A DNA stretch of 64,000 nt, from NCBI GenBank assembly GCA_963771005.1, contig CAVYRO010000010.1, positions 492,986 to 556,985 on the forward strand, written 5' to 3'. This document shows positions 27,570-35,805 of this stretch, one piece after another. The notes beneath the pieces were generated by a model. It saw nothing but the letters and a program-made list of their open reading frames with translations, was not told the DNA's origin and did no database searches. Made by a program: the position numbers and the translations under genes. The DNA is from DASQZK01 sp963771005. Lineage in GTDB: Bacteria > Bacteroidota > Bacteroidia > Bacteroidales > GCA-2748055. How positions within the stretch are numbered: the stretch's first letter is position 1; every line of letters begins with the position of its first letter.

Positions 27570-28805
27570 ATGCAATTTAAAGATCTTAAAATTATTGAAC
27601 CTGTCTTAAAGTCACTCAAAGAAGAGAATTACACAGAACCCACCTCCATACAGGAAAGAGCTATTCCTCTCATTTTAGACCGGCATGATGTTCTTGGCAG
27701 TGCCCAAACCGGTACGGGCAAAACAGCCGCCTTCGCCATTCCCATCCTCCAACACCTTTTTACCGGACAACGGACCGGGAGCAATGCCCGGAAGATCCGT
27801 GCGCTGATCGTCACCCCGACCCGCGAACTGGCCATACAGATCGGCGAGAGCTTTTCGACCTACGGAAAGTATACAGGGATTAAGAACACGGTCATCTTCG
27901 GAGGTGTGAACCAGAGGTCGCAGACAGATGCACTCCGGCGGGGAGTGGAGATCCTCGTGGCAACTCCCGGAAGGCTCCTGGACCTGATGGACCAGCGTTA
28001 TATTTCGCTTAAGGATATAGAATATTTTGTTCTGGATGAGGCAGACCGGATGCTCGATATGGGATTCATCCATGATATCCGGAGGATCATCGCCAAACTG
28101 CCGGAAGAAAGACAATCGTTGTTCTTTTCGGCTACAATGCCCGATAATATTGTCGAGCTCTCGCGAAAGATCCTGCGAAATCCAAGGAAAGTCGATGTCA
28201 GCCCGATATCTTCCACAGCGGAAACGATCCGGCAGTACCTCTATTACACCAATAAATCGTCAAAGAAGGATCTCCTGCTCCATATTCTCGAAGATGCGAG
28301 CATCGACCAGGTCCTGCTGTTTTCCCGCACCAAACACGGCGCCGACAGGATTGCCCGCGATCTTAAAAAGATGAAGATCTCAACAGCCGCCATCCACGGG
28401 GATAAGGCGCAGAACCAGAGACAAAAGTCCCTTTCACAGTTTAAGGCAGGGGAGATCCGGGTGCTGGTGGCAACGGATATTGCTGCCAGGGGCATCGACA
28501 TTGAAAAGCTCAAATATGTCATCAATTTTGACATTCCGAACATTGCCGAGACCTATGTCCACCGTATTGGCCGGTCGGGAAGGGCAGGGGAAGAAGGCAT
28601 CGCCATCTCGCTTTGCGAGCCCGAAGAAAATGACTTTATGCGTGACATTGAGAAACTGATCAACAAGAAGATTGAACTCGTCAGGGAAAATCCTTATCCC
28701 CAGACAGAAAAACCCATGACGGACCAGGAGAAGAAAGTCTTCGAGAAGGAGAAGCAGAAAAGAAAGCAGGAATTTTTCGCAAGCCGGAAACGATATACAC
28801 GCTAA
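27570..28805 (+). CDS. DEAD-box RNA helicase, RhlE-like
   Basis: This is a 411-aa ATP-dependent RNA helicase with all core motifs: the Q motif (PTSIQERAIP), Walker A AQTGTGKT near residue 49, motif Ib TPGR, DEAD (VLDEADRMLDMGF), SAT (FFSATMP) and the motif VI region HRIGRSGRAGEEG near 330. After the RecA2 domain comes a short Lys/Arg-rich tail (EKEKQKRKQEFFASRKR), as in RhlE-type bacterial helicases that act in ribosome assembly and mRNA turnover, often at low temperature. The ATG at 27570 places the Q motif at the normal distance. It is single-gene in context. Confidence 0.93.
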   Translation: MQFKDLKIIEPVLKSLKEENYTEPTSIQERAIPLILDRHDVLGSAQTGTGKTAAFAIPILQHLFTGQRTGSNARKIRALIVTPTRELAIQIGESFSTYGKYTGIKNTVIFGGVNQRSQTDALRRGVEILVATPGRLLDLMDQRYISLKDIEYFVLDEADRMLDMGFIHDIRRIIAKLPEERQSLFFSATMPDNIVELSRKILRNPRKVDVSPISSTAETIRQYLYYTNKSSKKDLLLHILEDASIDQVLLFSRTKHGADRIARDLKKMKISTAAIHGDKAQNQRQKSLSQFKAGEIRVLVATDIAARGIDIEKLKYVINFDIPNIAETYVHRIGRSGRAGEEGIAISLCEPEENDFMRDIEKLINKKIELVRENPYPQTEKPMTDQEKKVFEKEKQKRKQEFFASRKRYTR

Positions 28806-29013
28806 ATTTGAGTTTCAACACCATATGTTTCAGCAAGATGAACATCTAACCTAATTTTTTCTCCTCAGTGGATCTTTAGTTTGCCACCTTCCAGTGCCGG
28901 ATCATACTTTCTGGCATCAAGATGCTGACATACCGTCAATGAAAAGAATGATACAGCGAATCATGCCGCATCATTCAATTCTTCTCATCCTGATTCAGAA
29001 TATTTCTCTCTTC

Positions 29014-30381
29014 CTATACCACCTCCGGCAGCAAATACGGCGCCCTGTACTCCCTGCTGATCATGCTGTTGGCCTCTGCTTCGCCGTTGCCGATAAAACG
29101 TTCCGACACCGGATCGAATTCCAACTGGAGGCCCAGGCGGTAGGAGATATTTCCCAGGTGGGCGAGGGAAGAAGCCAGGTGGCCGGTCTGGACCGGACCG
29201 TGCTGGATGGTCATGTCACGTGCGCGGATGGCGTCGAACCAGTTCTGGAAATGGAGAGCCAGTTCACCATCTTCCGAACGTGCCGGTCCTTTTTCCCGGT
29301 TTTCACCCAGAAAGGTCTCGTAGGTTCCGTAACCTTTGATCACCATGTAACCTTTATCGCCGTAGAAAATATTGCCTACGCCGGCGCCATCCTCCTGGTT
29401 GGTGCACCAGTTCCTGACTTCGAACTGGATGATCTTCTTTTCCTTCGGGTAATGATAAATGGAAGTCTGGATCTCGGGCACTTCCTTGCAGTCGTCCCAA
29501 AGAAATTTTCCGCCCATGGAGGTAATGCGTTCGGGCAGGTGGTTCACGCCGAGTCCCCACATGCAGAGGTCGGTTTCGTGGATTCCCTGGTTTCCGACGT
29601 CGCCGTTACCGTAATTCCAGTGCCAGTGCCAGTTGTAGTGTACCAGGTTGCGGGTGAAGGGCCGCATGGGGGCGGGACCGCACCAGAGGTCATAATTCAG
29701 GCCGGCGGGCTTCTGCGAGATGCCCTGATCGCCGATGCTCGGACGCCAGCGGAAAACAAGTCCGCGGGCCATGTGCACCCGGCCGATAAGACCTTCTTCC
29801 AGGTGTTTGACCGCTTCGCGGATGGCGACAGAACTTCTGAGCTGGACGCCGTGCTGAACGATGCGGTTGTACTTATATGCCGCTTCGATCATCTTCTTTC
29901 CCTCATAGATGTTATGGGTAGCGGGTTTTTCCACGTACACATCTTTTCCCGCCTGGCAAGCCATGATGGTTTGCAGGGCATGCCAGTGGTTCGGCGTGGC
30001 CAGGGTGACGGCATCGATGGTCTTGTCGTCAAAGAGTTTCCGGAAATCCTGTTCGATCCGTATTTTTTTGCCGTATGTTTTTTCAAATTCGGCCGCCCGT
30101 GTTTGCAGCACATCCATATCAGGATCGCAAAGGGCAACCACTTCAACGTTGGCTTTTTGGGCGAGTCCCATGATCTCGGCGATATGGTTCTTACCTCTTC
30201 CATTAACACCGAGAACGGCAATATTCAACCGGTCGTTGGCGCCTTTGACATGTGCGGACATCGCGGCAGGTGCTGTCATTCCGGAAGCTTTCAGGGCTGA
30301 TGGAGCGACAGCTGTGAACAGGGCGCCCCGGGCAGCGGTTTTTAAAAAGGATCTTCTTGAATTTTCTTTTTCGGGTTTCAT
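29014..30381 (-). CDS. Gfo/Idh/MocA-family oxidoreductase with Tat signal
   Basis: This is a 455-aa NAD(P)-dependent oxidoreductase of the glucose-fructose oxidoreductase family. A twin-arginine signal (SRRSFLKTAARGALF) opens the protein, so it is likely folded with its cofactor in the cytoplasm and exported to the periplasm. The dinucleotide-binding motif is AVLGVNGRGKNH at about 55-66, and the catalytic-lysine motif is EKPATHN at about 155. The C-terminal alpha/beta domain includes WHWHWNYGNGDVGNQGIHE, a His-rich segment conserved in the secreted Bacteroidota and Planctomycetes members. Substrates in the family are sugars and sugar derivatives. It starts 54 bp after the DUF6807 gene, which it follows in the same operon. 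Confidence 0.9.
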   Translation of the reverse strand: MKPEKENSRRSFLKTAARGALFTAVAPSALKASGMTAPAAMSAHVKGANDRLNIAVLGVNGRGKNHIAEIMGLAQKANVEVVALCDPDMDVLQTRAAEFEKTYGKKIRIEQDFRKLFDDKTIDAVTLATPNHWHALQTIMACQAGKDVYVEKPATHNIYEGKKMIEAAYKYNRIVQHGVQLRSSVAIREAVKHLEEGLIGRVHMARGLVFRWRPSIGDQGISQKPAGLNYDLWCGPAPMRPFTRNLVHYNWHWHWNYGNGDVGNQGIHETDLCMWGLGVNHLPERITSMGGKFLWDDCKEVPEIQTSIYHYPKEKKIIQFEVRNWCTNQEDGAGVGNIFYGDKGYMVIKGYGTYETFLGENREKGPARSEDGELALHFQNWFDAIRARDMTIQHGPVQTGHLASSLAHLGNISYRLGLQLEFDPVSERFIGNGEAEANSMISREYRAPYLLPEVV

Positions 30382-30435
30382 GGTATGCGGATTTTTGAAT
30401 GTACGGTTTGAAATTGGATTTAGCGTGCCGGGATC

Positions 30436-31455
30436 TTATTTAAAATCCGCGGCCAGGGCATTGATATCATCATCGGAGAGATCGCCTCCGATCACCACTT
30501 CGTGTTTAAAGGCGACAGATTTCCCGGGATCGAGGACCAGTTTCACCGGTTGGGCATTTTTATCAAAATTCCGGCCGCCGAGATTATTGGTGGCGAAAAG
30601 GCCGTATCCCCGTGCATGCGACCAGGCCGGGTAATTCGGATTTGAGGGATTGTCGATGATCACGATCGTGATGATCTCGCCTTCTTTATCGGCACGCAAA
30701 GCAACCCAGGGACTTCTTTTTCCCCAGACATCGCCGCCGGTCACGCCTTCCGCATTGCGGTAAACGCCGTTTACCCCTTCATTATTCATGGCTGCCACCT
30801 CCGTCACATTGCCGTTGGCATCGAGAAATTTTTCCGGCTTGTCCGAGGGTTCTTCGAAAGCGCGGTCGAGGCGCATGCCGATCAGCCCCTCTTTATTTTC
30901 ATTGAAGGTGACTTTCTGTACGGCCGTCAGTTTAGAGATCCTTTCGATGATCCGCAGGTCTTCCTTGCCGGAGAAATGGTAGGTGGTTTCTTCGGTAAGC
31001 AGAACGTTGCCGTCATTGTCGACCCAGTTGGCGGAGGTGACAAGTTCCCCTTTTTCAGGGCTTTCGGAGACGATCTTATTGAATTTTATCGAACCGTATT
31101 TTGGCTTGTCTTCCGGCTTTATATTGAACGAATTGTTCCAGAAATCGAGACCGTTGACATCGCCGAAATTGAACCAGAGTCCTACATGGTGCGGGTGATC
31201 GGTACGTTCGAACGGCCGGGGTTTAAGGGGGTATCCACGGGTAATTGTTTTCCCCGACGGAGTGACGATGGGGTAAAGGGTTTGTTTCTCGAGGTTGTCG
31301 GGGTACATGTACGATGTAAAGTATTTCCCGTCAACGGAGATATCAACTTTTTGCGCGTCCGGATCGTCTTTGAAAGTGACTTGTTCGTGTTTGTCGGGTT
31401 GTGACATACAGGCAGTAAGGAAAATCGCGGTGATCAATGTGTACAGGAGTTTCAT
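30436..31455 (-). CDS. DUF6807 (PmoA-like) lipoprotein
   Basis: This is a 339-aa predicted lipoprotein: a short hydrophobic N terminus with a Cys at residue 16 (FLTACMSQ). The body matches the Bacteroidota and Planctomycetes family annotated as methane oxygenase PmoA or DUF6807, judged by SDHPHH-like ERTDHPHHVGLWFNFGDVNG at about 99-118, DFWNN, and the C-terminal LVLDPGKSVAFKHEVVI. The name PmoA is historical; there is no membrane metal centre of particulate methane monooxygenase here. These proteins commonly sit beside Gfo/Idh/MocA oxidoreductases in carbohydrate loci, as in this window, and probably bind or process a sugar. It is the promoter-proximal gene of the pair. Confidence 0.85.
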   Translation of the reverse strand: MKLLYTLITAIFLTACMSQPDKHEQVTFKDDPDAQKVDISVDGKYFTSYMYPDNLEKQTLYPIVTPSGKTITRGYPLKPRPFERTDHPHHVGLWFNFGDVNGLDFWNNSFNIKPEDKPKYGSIKFNKIVSESPEKGELVTSANWVDNDGNVLLTEETTYHFSGKEDLRIIERISKLTAVQKVTFNENKEGLIGMRLDRAFEEPSDKPEKFLDANGNVTEVAAMNNEGVNGVYRNAEGVTGGDVWGKRSPWVALRADKEGEIITIVIIDNPSNPNYPAWSHARGYGLFATNNLGGRNFDKNAQPVKLVLDPGKSVAFKHEVVIGGDLSDDDINALAADFK

Positions 31456-31910
31456 GACCGGTTGAATTAGTTAATGAATTAAACGATAATTAAAGCGATG
31501 GGATCTGCAGGGTTTTTTGGGGATATGGTCCACGGCTTGTGCCTTTACCGGAGACGATCCTTACCCCCGGTCCCGGATGAGGCCAGGCGTCCGGGGAAAA
31601 CCCTTTTAAGGCATTAAATATAGGATTTACAATCGTTAATTTCTAATACTCATTTTGTTTTATGTGGTATTTTCCCGGGGAGGGAGAGGGGAGGAGGTGG
31701 GGAGGAACACAGATTTACGCAGATTTGGCGGATTCCGATGGCTATCGGAACGGATAAAATATTTGGGGAATTGGGGAATTGGGGAATTGGGGAAGTGAAA
31801 AGAAACTGCGGAGATCTTTTAGTTTGCTTAGAGTGAACAGTAAAGAATTTGATTAAATTTATTATGAAAATTATTTTCTTTTATTCCCTTATTCAACCCT
31901 CCTTTGAGTG
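31456..31910. other. Intergenic region with a 4x TTGGGGAA tandem repeat
   Basis: This is a 455-bp gap without a credible gene. At 31763-31794 the octamer TTGGGGAA is repeated four times without interruption. The phrase ACACAGATTTACGCAGATTTGGCGGATT at about 31707-31734 belongs to the same AATCTGTG-type dispersed phrase seen at the left end of the window. The sequence becomes markedly AT-rich from about 31820 onward, and that composition persists through the next two genes. Confidence 0.55.
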
Positions 31911-33278
31911 TCAACGATTGAATGTTTGAAATGATAATCCCATGGTAAAATTAAAAACTGATCCAAGTTCAGGATTACCCATCGCCCAGCCCTCAGTTTT
32001 ATAATTGACTTTTGCATAGACGGAAAGTTGGCGAGATAAAGAGTAATCCAGGTTAAATCCTAACGAAGCGCCTGTTTTTGCTTTTTCATCGTAATAGCTT
32101 TGATCCATTGGCTGCTGCCAGATTCCGGCCCACGTGCCGGCATGAATTCTTTTATTCTTAAGCGGCTGTAAATTAAATATTCCGTATTCCAATCCCCAGA
32201 AACTTTTCGACAGGTTGTTGTAATTATTCAGAGCTAAAAAGTGGTTGGTTTGATTAAGAGTAAAGGGTATATTGACCGATATACAATTTCCAAAATGAGT
32301 AGGGATGTACTGTGCAAAAGGCAAAAAGCTGAAATTGTCGCTCACCTTTATCCTGTTGATAAATAGTATGGCCGGATTCAGGAAATTTATCAAAGCCAGC
32401 TTTTTCTGTCGATTTAAATAATCCTGTCCTTTCCGGGTCAGATCACTGAAGCCAATCCGCCTGTTTAAACCCTCGCCGTTCGGAAATTCATCACGGTTTT
32501 CAAATCGCTCTTCAGGCGAAAACATATCGTAATTCCAGGCGGTTAAGTCAGCACCGGCAAAATCACGGAGAAATGGATCCGCATCTTCGTGCGGCGGAGC
32601 AAGAATTTTAGCTGAATCGGATGCAGCACTGGTTGCAAAATGAAAATAATCATAAACATACCATGCATTGTATAAATATAGCGGGGCTTTATAAAATAAT
32701 CTTTGGTGATAGAAATCGTTTATCACATTGGTTTTGGTGGATTGAATTTCGTATTGAACACCGGCAACATACGAGTACAGTAACTGGCTGAGATTATCCT
32801 GTTTCAGCTGCGACAGTTCCTCATCAGTGAGTCCGTAAACAGTTCCATCCCAGCGATGAAACAAGGAATTTCCATTAAGGGGTGAATAGCCTTCATTACC
32901 CAGGACCGAAATGTGATAGGCTTCATGACCCCAAATTCCCAGTGGGATGGGAAGTTCACTTCCGTATTTGGAAAATGCAAGCCCAAAAACATACTCCAGG
33001 CCTTTTTCAGCAATTCGTCCTGCTTTTTTATTATTTCTGTTTTTTATGATCGACTCCGATGCTTCGTGAATTCCCCAAAAGCTTAGATCATAGAGGGAAG
33101 AAGACCAATTCAATGCCTGTTGCATCGAAGGAAAACTGTAATTTGACTGAATGTTTTCTGGATAATCGAAAACCGGAAGACGCAGCATCAAAGTATACTT
33201 TAATGAATCCTGGGCAACTAAGGTTCGTAAACCATGGATTGCCAGAATAAGTACAATTGAAATTTGTTTTCGGAGCAT
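31911..33278 (-). CDS. Exported protein of unknown function with an HExxH motif
   Basis: This is a 455-aa protein with a clear signal peptide (a hydrophobic stretch ending LVAQ at residues 20-23). I do not recognise the family. It has an HEAYH sequence at residues 118-122, preceded by PIPLGIWG and followed by a hydrophobic turn, which fits the zinc-binding helix of a metallopeptidase; a third ligand is not obvious. The C-terminal third alternates aromatic and polar residues and ends FNFTMGLSFQTFNR, with a terminal aromatic-x-Arg, which is compatible with outer-membrane beta-strands. It could therefore be a membrane-anchored peptidase-like protein. The gene is AT-rich compared with the Tc locus and is transcribed away from the small ORF at 33490. 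Confidence 0.65.
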   Translation of the reverse strand: MLRKQISIVLILAIHGLRTLVAQDSLKYTLMLRLPVFDYPENIQSNYSFPSMQQALNWSSSLYDLSFWGIHEASESIIKNRNNKKAGRIAEKGLEYVFGLAFSKYGSELPIPLGIWGHEAYHISVLGNEGYSPLNGNSLFHRWDGTVYGLTDEELSQLKQDNLSQLLYSYVAGVQYEIQSTKTNVINDFYHQRLFYKAPLYLYNAWYVYDYFHFATSAASDSAKILAPPHEDADPFLRDFAGADLTAWNYDMFSPEERFENRDEFPNGEGLNRRIGFSDLTRKGQDYLNRQKKLALINFLNPAILFINRIKVSDNFSFLPFAQYIPTHFGNCISVNIPFTLNQTNHFLALNNYNNLSKSFWGLEYGIFNLQPLKNKRIHAGTWAGIWQQPMDQSYYDEKAKTGASLGFNLDYSLSRQLSVYAKVNYKTEGWAMGNPELGSVFNFTMGLSFQTFNR

Positions 33279-33489
33279 GTTTCAGATTTTTAATATTTGA
33301 TTTGAATCATTTCATTTTTCATTTTGATCAAAGTAACTCACTTGGGAATGGGTGAAACTTGTAAAAAAAAGACATGGTTTCTTTTTTTCTGAACTTCTGC
33401 TACTTTTTTGATGTCCTTTTATCATGCAGGTCAGCTTATTGTTGGTGTTTAAATACAAATTAGACAGATCAACACAGAAGGGGGTCTGA

Positions 33490-33696
33490 GTGTTGAATGA
33501 AGACAAAAAAAATAATGGAAAAGAAGAGTTCAGAAAGTTTAAAGAATTTCTCAATTTAGAAAAAATTGAAGTGTATGGTCATGTTGAGGATGTTGTTCTC
33601 AGAAGTTTAAGCCAAAAAGCACAGATGCTTGGAAAAGGAACAGTGAAATCGGGTGGTTATTTCACGGGATTTTACCGCTCGAATAATGAATATTAA
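33490..33696 (+). CDS. Possible small ORF, unknown
   Basis: This is a 68-codon reading frame in a 464-bp AT-rich gap between two minus-strand genes. The predicted peptide is Lys/Glu-rich at the N terminus with a C-terminal segment GKGTVKSGGYFTGFYRSN. It has no recognisable domain, signal or ribosome-binding site and no clear partner. It may be spurious or the remnant of a longer gene. The rest of the gap (33279-33489 and 33697-33742) holds nothing I can assign. Confidence 0.2.
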   Translation: MLNEDKKNNGKEEFRKFKEFLNLEKIEVYGHVEDVVLRSLSQKAQMLGKGTVKSGGYFTGFYRSNNEY

Positions 33697-33742
33697 GATC
33701 CGGTATCCCGGATAACACAGATTTGGTGGGAAATTTTTCGGA

Positions 33743-35245
33743 TTACAAAATCGCTGCAAGATTTTTTTCTGCCTCTACTATGATACGGAAAAAATTTTCA
33801 CTGTCGCCCATATGAACTTTCGCCAGGTAGTATAAAATGCTCAATGAAGACCGAGCTCTGTACAAATGGACCTGGTCCATAAAATCGTTCCCCAGATCTT
33901 CTGCTTCAGAAAGATAAGCATTTAAGAAAATATCGGATGACAGTTTCCGCTGAATATCATGTTCATTGAAAAACATATTAACATATTGAGCTAAAAATGT
34001 ACCCACATCAAAAGCCCGGGGTAGCAGGTATGAACTGTCAAAATCAATGACGGCCACATATTCATTATGATCTTCTTTATTGATAAAGATATTTTTCGGA
34101 TGATAGTCTCCATGACACTGAACCAGCAATTCAGGCCGTTTTTCAATTAATTCCAGCTCATAACCTAAAACGAGGTCTTTAATTTCACGTACCCTCTGTA
34201 GATGTTTGTTGTTGGTTTCCACCAGGCTTTTTAGATAATATTCGATACGCTCGGGTTCAATGCGGGGATATTCATATGCCGGGGAAATTTTCAATTTCAG
34301 ATTATGAAGTTTACACAACCACCGGGCTGACATTTGCAGGTATTTTGCGGCATCTTCCGGATTGGAATGAAGGATCGCATCAAATAAATTACTTCCTTCT
34401 ATTCGCTCTTCAATAACAAAGAGATTGTTGACATCCGTATCAAGAGGCTTCGGAATCCGGTAGGGTCCTTTATCAAAACCATTTTTTATTAATTCTTTGA
34501 CAATCCGAAAAGATCTCTCACCGTTCTTCCATGAATCGAGATCATCAAATTTTTTAATAATCAACTTTATTCTTTTCTCTGCAGTTTTAAGGCCAATAGT
34601 CACTTCGGAAATTTTCGTATTGGTAGTCCCGGCTCTTGGAATTTCCTTAAAAAACGGACGGCACCGGCCTGCTTTTAATTCTCCGGCAAGGTCTTGTACG
34701 GATTCAATCGGATGATCGAAAATGGTGGGATAGGAGCCGGTATAGCTATAGGCATGGGTATCGGTACCTCCAATTGCCGTGAATTTATATTTGTGCCAGT
34801 CTTTAAGTGCACGGCTGGCTTCCAGTATCGTATAATTTGAACTGAATATTTCCACTCCGTCAATGAGAGGACTGAGCAACCGGTCTGAATCAGGGATTTT
34901 CTTGTTCCGGTAAGGGTGGGCCCAGATAATAGCGGCATCGGGATTCTGTTCCCTGACTTCCACCAATGATATTTTTTGCCTTACATAGGTTTTCTCAGCG
35001 CCGTATAAAAGAATATCGCCAAAATCATACGTGTTAACTTCCTGTCCTGAAAAAATAGTAAACACCGGCGGCACTCCGGATCTTTTACGAAGTAAATCCA
35101 ATTCTTCATCATCCCATTTATAATGATGGTCGGTAATAGCAATTCCCTGGATCCCGACCTGTAGAGCTTTCTTCACCAATTCTTCGGCTGAAACATGGCT
35201 GCAGCCGGAATGTTCCGCGGTATGACAATGCATTTCAACGATCAT
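33743..35245 (-). CDS. PHP phosphoesterase - APH-like kinase fusion
   Basis: This is a 500-aa cytoplasmic protein with two enzymatic domains. Residues 1-200 are a PHP metal-dependent phosphoesterase with a complete ligand set: His6 and His8 (MHCH), Asp39 and His40 (TDHH), Glu69 (SGQEV), His110 (WAHPYR), and Asp162 and His164 (GGTDTH). Residues 210-500 are an aminoglycoside/choline-kinase-like phosphotransferase. Lys231 or Lys232 is in the ATP-binding strand, with the catalytic loop HGDYHPKNIF (His378 to Asn385, catalytic Asp380) and the metal-binding DFD at 401-403. No frameshift or stop separates them. One chain thus joins a kinase to a possible phosphatase of the same or a related small molecule. 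It stands alone, in AT-rich DNA, upstream of the repeat cluster at 35.3-35.7 kb. Confidence 0.88.
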   Translation of the reverse strand: MIVEMHCHTAEHSGCSHVSAEELVKKALQVGIQGIAITDHHYKWDDEELDLLRKRSGVPPVFTIFSGQEVNTYDFGDILLYGAEKTYVRQKISLVEVREQNPDAAIIWAHPYRNKKIPDSDRLLSPLIDGVEIFSSNYTILEASRALKDWHKYKFTAIGGTDTHAYSYTGSYPTIFDHPIESVQDLAGELKAGRCRPFFKEIPRAGTTNTKISEVTIGLKTAEKRIKLIIKKFDDLDSWKNGERSFRIVKELIKNGFDKGPYRIPKPLDTDVNNLFVIEERIEGSNLFDAILHSNPEDAAKYLQMSARWLCKLHNLKLKISPAYEYPRIEPERIEYYLKSLVETNNKHLQRVREIKDLVLGYELELIEKRPELLVQCHGDYHPKNIFINKEDHNEYVAVIDFDSSYLLPRAFDVGTFLAQYVNMFFNEHDIQRKLSSDIFLNAYLSEAEDLGNDFMDQVHLYRARSSLSILYYLAKVHMGDSENFFRIIVEAEKNLAAIL

Positions 35246-35805
35246 AACTTTCTCCCCCGAAGATTATATAACATTACATATTCCTGACTGGTTCGGGATT
35301 GCTGTCATCTGGAAGTTAGATAAAATATGGGAACCGCTCCGCGGTGGGTCCATTCCACGATATAAGATCCAGCCAACCCGAAGGTTTGATCCAAAAAACC
35401 CGCAGGCAGTGCAATATTTTCAATTAAACCATTTAATTTTTTTGGAGAAAATAAGCCGGGAAAGCTGGCCATTCCCCCAATGGGATCATTGCTAAAAATG
35501 TGATCCATTGCACGGAATGGGTTTGCTTCTCATTCGGAGGAAGAACAGCCCGGAGGGCTGGCCATAAATTAGCCATGGGTGGGAGCAACAGGAGGATAAT
35601 TCACGGGCATAACCATGTTTCCGCCTGTTGCTCCTACCCATGGATGAACGCCGGGGTTGGTATCAAACCACGGAGTGGTTTCCATCGTTTATGGATGCAA
35701 CTCCGCAGTACACTCATTCATCAATGTATTTTTTATATCATGTAACTACTTCCAACAGCTACATAAGGGTGGTCAGCAATCCCCATAAATACGATTTAGT
35801 CTCTC
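35246..35805. repeat. Intergenic cluster of palindromic repeats with a 71-bp hairpin
   Basis: This 560-bp gap between katG and the PHP-APH gene is built from short palindromic pieces, such as CCGCTCCGCGG near 35335 and AGCCCGGAGGGCT near 35548. The clearest is a hairpin at 35573-35643: 20-bp arms CCATGGGTGGGAGCAACAGG and CCTGTTGCTCCTACCCATGG match at 19 of 20 positions around a 31-bp loop. It looks like a graveyard of dispersed intergenic repeats. No coding signal is convincing. The hairpin might also act as a transcription barrier between the two genes, but it lacks a following T run. Confidence 0.6.

Noticed and set aside
28894..30300. Plus-strand open frame of 468 codons opposite the Gfo/Idh/MocA gene
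   Set aside because: The minus-strand frame has the Tat signal, nucleotide-binding motif and EKP motif; the plus-strand peptide has nothing recognisable.
35305..35508. Minus-strand open frame in the repeat cluster
   Set aside because: It lies in palindromic intergenic repeats, and its peptide looks like translated repeat sequence.
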